The position numbers and the translations under genes are program-made. Below, piece after piece: positions 1-6,553 of a stretch of 24,092 nucleotides of DNA. The DNA comes from Porphyromonadaceae bacterium UBA7180 (lineage in GTDB: Bacteria; Bacteroidota; Bacteroidia; Bacteroidales; Muribaculaceae). The stretch lies in the NCBI GenBank assembly GCA_002491165.1, contig DKVK01000056.1, forward strand, positions 1 to 24,092, read 5' to 3'. The notes under the pieces are model-generated. The model was not told where the DNA came from, did no database searches, and saw nothing but the letters and a program-made list of their open reading frames with translations. Position 1 is the stretch's first letter. Each line of letters opens with the position of its first letter.

Positions 1-40
1 TCAGAATTTTGATACACCCTCATATATGCTGCGGGTCGGG
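1..40. other. Left edge, no gene assignable
   Basis: These 40 bases lie downstream of the first minus-strand gene and run off the window. I see no hairpin and no supportable coding end here. Confidence 0.5.
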
Positions 41-2125
41 TTATTTGACTATTATTTTGCGGCCGTTGCGGATGTATAGGCCGGGGGTAAGCGGGGTGCC
101 GGCGGGGACGCGCGTGCCGTCGATGCGGTAGATGGCCTGCGCGGCGCCGTCGGCCTCGATGCCCAAGATGGCGGTGTGGTCCCCTTCTTCTATCTTCACG
201 TTGTCGAGGTTGAGCATGTATTTGTCTGGCTCCGACATGGCGTGGATGCCGATGAAGTAAGCACCGGTGACGGCCGGTTTAACGAGCATTTTCAGGTTCA
301 TGGGCTTGGTGGAGTTGATGTCGGTGGGAACAAGGAGTGCCGTGGTGAGTGCTGCTACGTTGTTGGCGTCGCCCATTTTCACTTCCACACATTCGGTGTC
401 GTCGGCGCTGTCGCCGTATATGTCGAAGCTGAAAGTGTAGGTCACACCGGCTTTGAGCGCTACGGGAGGGGTCACTACCCAGTCGTCCTTCGGCGTCTGG
501 GCGCTGAAGCCAATGCGCAGGTTCTGGAGATCGCTCCACATCCAGAAGCGGGAGTCGCCGTTGGCGTTGATGAGTGTCCATCCGGCCAGGGAGTCTTCGG
601 AGTCGAAGGTTTGGAGGTACGGGGGTACGATTTCGCCTACGGCCACGCCGCGGGTCATTCCGGGTTCGGAGGAGATTCCGGCGTGTTCGGCGCTGACGGT
701 GTAGGTGTAGACGGTGAAATTGTCGGTGGCGGGGAGGACGTCCTCATACATGGTAGCGGTGAAGCCGGAGGCCACTTCTACGTCGCCGGGGAGGCGGCGC
801 ACTGTGTAGGTGACGGCTGCCGGGTCAATGTATCCGCCGTCGGTAGATGCCGTGACGGGTTCCCATGAGAGGGTCACTTTACCGCCGTTGAGCGTGGCGC
901 GCGGGGTGGGTGCTTGCGGTATGCCGTTGCCGATGAAGAGTTCCACGTATTCGTCCGGACCTTTGCCGACGGCGTTGCTGACGCTTGCCTTGATGGTGTA
1001 GAAAGCGGCTGCGGGCACGGTAATGTCAGCCGACACTTCCGCGCCATACTGCGTGTTGCCGGTTGCAACTACCTGGTCGTTGGCGCGTATTTCGTATGTC
1101 AGTGCCGAGACGCCGGGCGTGCCGTTGAAGAGGGTAGTCGGGGCGGTGAAGGAGACGGTGCCGGAGAGGCTGCCGCCGGTGAAGTTGGCCTTGAGGTCGG
1201 TGACTGCTGCGGGAGCGTCGGCATCGGCGGCCGGTGCCGGGACGTAGAGGCCGAGCACTTCCTCGTTGTTCGGGAAGTTGTAAACCGTGGCGGCGGCTCC
1301 GGTGGCGATGTTGATTTCAGCCAGAAGACCGGTATTGTCGGCTGGTGCCACGCTCCAGAAGAGGCGTCCGGTGGAGCGGTCAAAGGCAGCCGAACTCATG
1401 TATTCGGGCTGCATCCCCGTCTCGCCTATGGGCGTGACGGCGCCGGAGGCTTTGTCTATCCTGTTGAGGGTGGAGGAGACGCAGTAGCCCTCACTGTTGT
1501 TTACCTTGCTGATGCCGTAGAGTTGGCCGTCGGCATCGAAGGCCACGGCGTTCCAGTTGCCAGCCATGTCGGCCACCTTGCGGCTCGTCACGCTGTTGTC
1601 GGTGAAGGTCAGCACCGAGAGCTGGTAGCCAGTCATGGAGCTGTTGTAGGTGATGGCATACACTTCGCCGGTGACGGGGTCGAGGTCCATGTCCACGGGG
1701 AGTATGCTCCAGTTTTTGGAATAGTAATTCTCGAAGTAAATCTCCTCGCCGGTCTTGAGATTGTAGACGGTGAGGCGGGGGTAGTCGATGTCGAGTTCCG
1801 GCATAGTGATTCGGGCGATGGTGTAAAGGCGGTTGTCCTTCACCACGGCGCTGCCGTAGGCTTCGTCGACGATGAGGGAAAACTCTTCGCCGTCGGCGAC
1901 GGGGAGTCTGTAAAAACCGGGCTTTGCGTTGGCTCCCCAGTTGGAGGCGGCAACGACCACGCCGTCGATTTCAGGCATAGAAGCGGAAGCGGTGTGAGCC
2001 GCGGATTGGGCCGCCGGAGCGACACCGGTTTTACGTAAGGAGGCGGGTGCGAACGTGTCGGCCGCCGACGTGAACGCCACGCCCGCGAACAACGCTACCG
2101 AAAGGAAAGTAAGGGTTTTAGTCAT
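41..2125 (-). CDS. Secreted beta-propeller-like / FnIII / choice-of-anchor-J protein
   Basis: The frame is open to a TTG at 2134, but the ATG at 2125 is the better start: it gives a clean signal peptide (MTKTLTFLSVALFAGVAFTSA) and leaves about 15 nt after a strong promoter. From the first 40 residues to about 300 the protein has repeated short strands of the type LYxIxxI, FDxxGxLYGISKV and FDRSTGRLFWSV, which looks like a beta-propeller. Two fibronectin-III-like units follow (about 300-400 and 400-510), then a choice-of-anchor-J/cleaved-adhesin-type lectin-like domain (about 515-650, with LQTFDS and WVVTPPVALKAGVTYTFSFD). It ends in a short tail, AIYRIDGTRV then GLYIRNGRKIIVK, related to the YYNLQG tails of other proteins here. 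No catalytic residues are recognisable. The role is inferred to be extracellular binding or surface display. It is monocistronic, set off from the protease operon by a terminator. Confidence 0.85.
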   Translation of the reverse strand: MTKTLTFLSVALFAGVAFTSAADTFAPASLRKTGVAPAAQSAAHTASASMPEIDGVVVAASNWGANAKPGFYRLPVADGEEFSLIVDEAYGSAVVKDNRLYTIARITMPELDIDYPRLTVYNLKTGEEIYFENYYSKNWSILPVDMDLDPVTGEVYAITYNSSMTGYQLSVLTFTDNSVTSRKVADMAGNWNAVAFDADGQLYGISKVNNSEGYCVSSTLNRIDKASGAVTPIGETGMQPEYMSSAAFDRSTGRLFWSVAPADNTGLLAEINIATGAAATVYNFPNNEEVLGLYVPAPAADADAPAAVTDLKANFTGGSLSGTVSFTAPTTLFNGTPGVSALTYEIRANDQVVATGNTQYGAEVSADITVPAAAFYTIKASVSNAVGKGPDEYVELFIGNGIPQAPTPRATLNGGKVTLSWEPVTASTDGGYIDPAAVTYTVRRLPGDVEVASGFTATMYEDVLPATDNFTVYTYTVSAEHAGISSEPGMTRGVAVGEIVPPYLQTFDSEDSLAGWTLINANGDSRFWMWSDLQNLRIGFSAQTPKDDWVVTPPVALKAGVTYTFSFDIYGDSADDTECVEVKMGDANNVAALTTALLVPTDINSTKPMNLKMLVKPAVTGAYFIGIHAMSEPDKYMLNLDNVKIEEGDHTAILGIEADGAAQAIYRIDGTRVPAGTPLTPGLYIRNGRKIIVK

Positions 2126-2145
2126 AGTTTTCAATGTTTATGATG

Positions 2146-2176
2146 CAAAGGTAAATCATTTTCACCATTCCACAAA
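2146..2176 (-). promoter_or_regulatory. Bacteroidetes promoter of the 41-2125 gene
   Basis: On the minus strand a TTTG (complement of 2173-2176) is followed after 19 bp by TACCTTTG (complement of 2146-2153). This matches the Bacteroidetes -33/-7 consensus. Transcription would start near 2140, giving about 15 nt of leader before the ATG at 2125. Confidence 0.8.
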
Positions 2177-2539
2177 GAAAAACCGCCGAAAACAGAGGAA
2201 AACTAACAAAAACCACCGCACATATTAATATTCAACTTCTTAATATTCAACTTCCGGATTTACCGAAAGTTGAGGTTTAGAGGTCGTTTAGTGCGCTAAA
2301 GCGCGGTTTAAAGTTTAGCATGACGCGGCGAATATCCGTTGGCTTGTTGTTTAACGCTAAGGTTGTGCCGGGAATTCTTAAACTCTTAAACAGTGCGAAG
2401 CGCCATAAACCCTTAAACCTCAAGTTTTCTTATTTGTCAGAAACTTGATTAATATAAATGCGGAAGAAGAGTTGAGGACTCGAATGTATTACTACGACTT
2501 GTTGACATGACATGAATCCTTGATTCCCCGGATTGAGAG
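2177..2539. other. AT-rich intergenic region with short repeats and stem-loops
   Basis: There is no plausible gene in this stretch. It holds a perfect 15-bp tandem duplication (2225-2254). It also holds a hairpin made by CAACTTCCGG (2248-2257) and a following CCGAAAGTTG with one mismatch. Beyond these are many degenerate TTTAAAC/TTAAAC and GCGC words; TTGAGGTTTA near 2270 recurs inverted near 2415, so the whole block could fold on itself. It separates the end of the protease operon from the promoter of the 41-2125 gene. Confidence 0.6.
2225..2254. repeat. 15-bp direct tandem duplication
   Basis: TTAATATTCAACTTC occurs twice head to tail with no mismatch (2225-2239 and 2240-2254). The unit sits about 50 bp upstream of the -33 box of the 41-2125 gene. 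Its function is unknown. Confidence 0.9.
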
Positions 2540-2585
2540 AAAAAAAACTACCGCAACCCCGGCGTGGGGATGCGGTAGCTTTTTT
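2540..2585 (-). terminator. Intrinsic terminator after the C10 protease gene
   Basis: An 8-bp stem CTACCGCA/TGCGGTAG (2548-2555 with 2571-2578) continues into CCCC/GGGG across one mismatch, with loop GGCGT. Eight A (2540-2547) and six T (2580-2585) flank it, so it can stop transcription on either strand. It ends the protease operon. It is nearly identical to the terminator after gapA. Confidence 0.9.
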
Positions 2586-2609
2586 ATCGGTAAGCGGGAC
2601 GGGGATTAG
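2548..2609 (-). repeat. Terminator module, copy 1
   Basis: The hairpin, T-run and about 25 bp of flank (ATCGGTAAG, then a G-rich stretch, then GGGGATTAG) are shared with 9340-9399. Similarity extends well beyond what hairpin function requires, which points to duplication rather than chance. In both places the module lies directly after a minus-strand stop codon. Confidence 0.85.
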
Positions 2610-2611
2610 GT

Positions 2612-4564
2612 TCAGAATCGTATTATGCGTGAAGTATTTCCACGAAGTTCTATATAAATGTCTCCGACCCGGGGGTTGCAGACTTTTATTCCCTCGAGAT
2701 TGTAGTATTCGGTTTTTAATGAAGGTTTCACGACCACCTCTACCCCATTTTCAGTTTTCACGGTCAATTTCTTGGGTCCGTACAGACCTTTATAGTCGGA
2801 TTCGCGTACTATAAAGAAGTTATATTCACCGTCGCTGACTTTGTCGGCAAAAGGCTCATTCCATTCGAGGAGTTTTGTTTCTCCGGCCTGAACCGACACA
2901 TTAATGGGTGACATGTGTGTTACAATGACATTACCCTCACACAGTACGGGAACTATGTTTCCACCGAAGTCTGCATTGTCGGCATGAATTACAGCTGATA
3001 CGTGCAAGGGTTTTCCATTGATATATTCCGAGTCGGGGTCAGTGGAGACTTCGCTCAGACGTATAGCACCGGCAACGTTCTCGGAGCTGAACTTCATGCG
3101 GCTGGAGGTAATAGTCATGGTCAGGCGTCTGCGCGAGGTAGCATCCTGATAGAGGTCATGCCATTGGTTGTCGTAGAGGAAAACGGGCGTGACGGTATAT
3201 ACTCCTTCGGCCGGCATATCGCTTCCGGCAACGGTGAAGGTCTTGATGCGAGCGGTGGGATATAGCGACGAGTCTTCCTGTGCCGCAATTACCGTCTCTT
3301 CGCCTGATTCCTCATTGACGGCCCGAATGCCGAATTTGACGTTGACCGGGTCGATGTCCACATTATAAAAACCCTCGTAACCATACGCGCCGGGACCATC
3401 GGCGCAGAACTCGGCATTTTTGGATTTGAGCAGCGATGCCACCTTCACGCCGAAACCGCCATAGAGTGCGATTACGGGAATGCGCGAAGTGGTTCCGCAC
3501 TCAGGCACGAGATGGAAAATAGCTTCCTGGTTCTTGTTGTATCCCTCTGAACTTCCGCCTGTTCCCTGCTGCGAGGGGGTAAGGTCGGTGAGGAGGAAAT
3601 AGCCGTTGCTCATGCCGGACCATCCCCAATTGAAATGGAAGTAATCGCCGGCAGAGCCGTTGTATCCGTCGCAGACGAAACTATGTCCGCCGAAGTTATT
3701 GAAACCGTTGTAGACGACGGGGCGTCCTGCGGCCAATTCTTCATATACCATAGCATTCCATTCTTCGTTGGTGAAGAAATCATGGCGAAGGAAGCGAAGC
3801 GACCTGTCATAGCCGAGATGATTTATAAGACCGCGAATCTCGTCGGCCACGGGGGTGCCGGAAGCAGTGGTGTTATATTGCATCTTGATGGCCATACCTA
3901 CTACACGCATCAGATTAGCGACTGCCAGACGCTGTGTTTCAGTTGAGTTTTCATCGTAGTTGTCGCATATATTATCCCAATCTATGGGGTAATCGTCGAG
4001 CTGGAGTGATATTTCACTGTCCTTAAATGTAGCGGTGGCGAGACCGGTGCCGCAGGCGGGATATCTGTAAGTGTTGATAACCTGGGCAATGGCAGTAGCG
4101 GCACATCCTGTTACAGCTCTATCCCCTTCGTCAGAAACAGGGGTCAGAAGCCAGAAAGGGTCTTTCTGATCCCAGTTGGTCTTGAGCAACGGGGGGATAT
4201 TCTCTCTCACAGCCCTTACAGGGAGGTCAAAAGACGCGTTGCTGAAAGCCCCGAGCCATTCCTCCATAGCGGGGGGAATGTCAGAGGGGTCTATGCGTCC
4301 GTCATCAGAGAATCCGATAAGCGAAACAGGCATGTCGTCATCGCCGGCAGCAATGATGAAGCCGCCTCCCTCTCGGTTGAAAGCGTAGATATTACAGTTG
4401 CTGGTCTGCCATGCGAGAGAGTAACGGCAGCTTGCAGGAAGGGCCGCACGCTTCGCTTGCGCCGAAGTGAGCACTGCCGAGAGAGCCTCTTCGGGCGAAA
4501 GATGACGCGCATACAAAGGGAGCACCGTCAGCGCAACCAGAACTAATGTACTAATTTTTTTCAT
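2612..4564 (-). CDS. Secreted C10 family (streptopain-like) cysteine protease
   Basis: The 650-aa protein starts with a signal peptide (MKKISTLVLVALTVLPLYA). A propeptide/Spi-like region follows (about 20-110, with GGGFIIAAGDDDMPVSLIGFSDDG), as in streptopain, PrtT and Bacteroides C10 proteases. The catalytic domain runs from about 125 to 355: Cys154 in TGCAATAIAQVI, His294 in GGHSFVCDGY, and Asn312-Trp313 in FHFNWGWSGMSNGYF. All expected catalytic residues are present, so it should be an active zymogen cleaved on export. About 260 beta-rich residues follow, ending in YYNLEGIKV...IYIELRGNTSRIIRF, a variant of the tail shared by its neighbours. It is the last gene of a three-gene unit, 66 bp after the 635-aa gene with a hairpin in the gap. 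Likely role: extracellular protein degradation or maturation of its partners (inference). Confidence 0.93.
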   Translation of the reverse strand: MKKISTLVLVALTVLPLYARHLSPEEALSAVLTSAQAKRAALPASCRYSLAWQTSNCNIYAFNREGGGFIIAAGDDDMPVSLIGFSDDGRIDPSDIPPAMEEWLGAFSNASFDLPVRAVRENIPPLLKTNWDQKDPFWLLTPVSDEGDRAVTGCAATAIAQVINTYRYPACGTGLATATFKDSEISLQLDDYPIDWDNICDNYDENSTETQRLAVANLMRVVGMAIKMQYNTTASGTPVADEIRGLINHLGYDRSLRFLRHDFFTNEEWNAMVYEELAAGRPVVYNGFNNFGGHSFVCDGYNGSAGDYFHFNWGWSGMSNGYFLLTDLTPSQQGTGGSSEGYNKNQEAIFHLVPECGTTSRIPVIALYGGFGVKVASLLKSKNAEFCADGPGAYGYEGFYNVDIDPVNVKFGIRAVNEESGEETVIAAQEDSSLYPTARIKTFTVAGSDMPAEGVYTVTPVFLYDNQWHDLYQDATSRRRLTMTITSSRMKFSSENVAGAIRLSEVSTDPDSEYINGKPLHVSAVIHADNADFGGNIVPVLCEGNVIVTHMSPINVSVQAGETKLLEWNEPFADKVSDGEYNFFIVRESDYKGLYGPKKLTVKTENGVEVVVKPSLKTEYYNLEGIKVCNPRVGDIYIELRGNTSRIIRF

Positions 4565-4578
4565 TACCGGGTATTTTA

Positions 4579-4609
4579 AAATCCCGGGGTAACCGAGCCC
4601 CCGGGATTT
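4579..4609 (-). terminator. Intercistronic hairpin upstream of the C10 protease gene
   Basis: A perfect 11-bp stem (AAATCCCGGGG, 4579-4589, with CCCCGGGATTT, 4599-4609) closes a 9-nt loop between the 635-aa gene and the protease gene. On the minus strand it is followed only by TTTTAAAA, so it is a weak terminator or a processing/stability element. It may lower protease expression relative to the two upstream genes. Confidence 0.7.
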
Positions 4610-4630
4610 GTAAATTTATATAGCTAAGAC

Positions 4631-6538
4631 TCAGAGTACAACTTTCTCGGAGCCGCGGGGTGTAACTTTAATAAAGATGCCTTTCTGAGGGTTCTCAACG
4701 GGGAATCCCTGCAGGTTGAAATATAGCGCGGGGGCGTCCGTGGCCTCAACAGACGAGATGCCTACAGAAGAAACCGACACGGGGGTACACACGGCAGACT
4801 CGCCTTCGGGATAAACTGCACTCACGGAGTAATTGCCCTTCGCAGGAACTTCAAATGAAGTAGTGCCGAGAGGAGCGTCATTTACCTTTACACCGTCGAG
4901 ATATACGTTGTAGCCGGTCACAGTGCGCGGCTTCATGGCATATTCGAGGTCGTCTACAACGAGAGCATACCCTTCGTCTGAGGTGTGGTGGATAGCCACA
5001 TACTTCGTGCCGGCAGGGATTGTGCATTCAACGGGGACGAAATCCGGCGAAGATACCGTAAGGGTCTCCTTTACAGAGAAATCGGCTGCGGCGATACCTG
5101 TGGAGGAAGTCATTATTTCGATTGTCTCCGGGCAGTCGGAGCTGAAAGCGCGAGCCTTGAAAGAGATGTTGCGGTCGTCGGGATTTATTTCGGGAAGGAT
5201 GAGGTAGTTGTCGCAAGGAGTGCCGTCCTGGTTGCTCCAGAACAAGAAAGCCTTGTTGCCGGAAGCGGCATCGAGACCCTCGGTCTCGACGGAGAAGTCG
5301 GCGACTGTGCAGGCCATCAGGTGGAAGACGTTGTCCACACAGAGGTCGGCCCAGTTTTCGTCAGCGAGAGTCACCTTGCCGTCGGCATCGATCACCGAAT
5401 ACTGGTCGATATTACCGGTATTCCCGAAGGAGTATAGGAAAGTATCATAGTCAAAGACAGGATGCAGCTGATAAACAGCATCCAGATTCCCGTCATCGAA
5501 CGAGCGGTGCTGCTCGACATCGTCGATAAAGCGAACGCCTGTAGCCGGAGCAGTCCAGGATAGTTTCGTTCCGGCGACGGCGAGGCCGGTGACGCCGGGG
5601 AGGTAACCGCCGGTGACATTAATTGTTGCCGACGCTACGTTATTATCAAGATTGCTGTCAGAGTCAGCGGCATAGTCCCCTTCAAAAGTAAGTTCGAAGG
5701 TAACATTGTGCTCGCCCGGGGCTATATCCTCGGGCAGTGTGTATTCGAATACACAGTTGGTATAGTTTGTTCCCCAGGGGTTGCTCTGAGGACGCACGGG
5801 CTGACCGAACTGAGTTCCGTCGAATTTGGCGATGACATTGAAGTTCATGCTTGTGAGCTTGCCGAAAACACCGACATCGACAGAGGCGGTAATCTTTTGT
5901 CCGGGACGGGCGGCAGGAGTCACATGTTCATGCAGCAGCCCGAAGTCATAGATGTCCTGCACCATGAAGAATACCTCGTCGAGACAGAAATAGCCACCTG
6001 TACCGTCAGTGGTTATCTCCCATCCGAAACGCATCACCTGTCCGGCGTAAGTGCCGTACTTGGGCCAGCCGGTTCCTGACATTGTCACCCATGAGGGATT
6101 CATCGGGTCGCAAGGCCATAGCGAGAGATTATTGTCAGTGGTGATGTCGCCGCCGTCAATCTGATGCACACCGTTGATAGTCATTCCGTTTCCAACGAAG
6201 TATGACGATCCGAAGGCTGCTTCTTCTGCATTGTCCGCCACGCGGATGTATGGAGTAAGGAGGTAGAACGAGCCAACCTTATCGTTTAGCACCTCAAACA
6301 TACCCTTGTCACGCTTGAGGAAGGGAGTCAGGCCGAGTTCCTCATTCCAAGTTATGGCCCGCATTGTCGCGGTCTCTCCGGAGATGGGGATTACCTCCCA
6401 GTCGGCAGAAGTGAGCTGAGCGCCGGCAAAACTTTCGTAATACGGCATCTCCAAGGGATCCGAGAGTGATGACGTGACCGCCATCGCGGGAGCCGCCGCT
6501 ATGGCTACGGCAGCCATAAGAAATGAAAAGTGTTTCAT
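4631..6538 (-). CDS. Secreted cleaved-adhesin-type protein
   Basis: This 635-aa protein has a clear signal peptide (MKHFSFLMAAVAIAAAPAMA). Residues about 25-200 form a beta-rich lectin-like region ending GGYFCLDEVFFMVQ. Residues 205-310 look like a CARDB/Ig-type domain (VTPAARPGQKITASVDVGVFG, then DNNVASATINV). Residues 310-530 combine an FnIII-like strand set with a second choice-of-anchor-J/cleaved-adhesin domain (DNYLILPEINPDDRNISFKARAF ... GYALVVDDLEY). This is the fold class repeated in Porphyromonas gingipain/hemagglutinin proteins. It ends in YFNLQGFPVENPQKGIFIKV. It starts 15 bp after the 838-aa gene and lies upstream of the C10 protease, so all three are probably co-transcribed. A binding or substrate-docking role is inferred; no enzyme motif is seen. 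Confidence 0.85.
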   Translation of the reverse strand: MKHFSFLMAAVAIAAAPAMAVTSSLSDPLEMPYYESFAGAQLTSADWEVIPISGETATMRAITWNEELGLTPFLKRDKGMFEVLNDKVGSFYLLTPYIRVADNAEEAAFGSSYFVGNGMTINGVHQIDGGDITTDNNLSLWPCDPMNPSWVTMSGTGWPKYGTYAGQVMRFGWEITTDGTGGYFCLDEVFFMVQDIYDFGLLHEHVTPAARPGQKITASVDVGVFGKLTSMNFNVIAKFDGTQFGQPVRPQSNPWGTNYTNCVFEYTLPEDIAPGEHNVTFELTFEGDYAADSDSNLDNNVASATINVTGGYLPGVTGLAVAGTKLSWTAPATGVRFIDDVEQHRSFDDGNLDAVYQLHPVFDYDTFLYSFGNTGNIDQYSVIDADGKVTLADENWADLCVDNVFHLMACTVADFSVETEGLDAASGNKAFLFWSNQDGTPCDNYLILPEINPDDRNISFKARAFSSDCPETIEIMTSSTGIAAADFSVKETLTVSSPDFVPVECTIPAGTKYVAIHHTSDEGYALVVDDLEYAMKPRTVTGYNVYLDGVKVNDAPLGTTSFEVPAKGNYSVSAVYPEGESAVCTPVSVSSVGISSVEATDAPALYFNLQGFPVENPQKGIFIKVTPRGSEKVVL

Positions 6539-6553
6539 TTTACGTTTGTTTAG

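Noticed and set aside
914..2038. Long plus-strand open frame (374 codons) opposite the 41-2125 gene
   Set aside because: It is Val/Gly/His-rich without domain or signal, and is fully antisense to a protein with signal peptide, domains and promoter. It is a product of G+C-rich codons.
2126..2134. TTG start for the first secreted protein
   Set aside because: The ATG three codons later fits the signal peptide and leaves more room after the promoter.
2533..2814. Plus-strand frame of 93 codons at the end of the C10 protease gene
   Set aside because: It reads through the terminator hairpin and the protease 3' end; no family or start context supports it.
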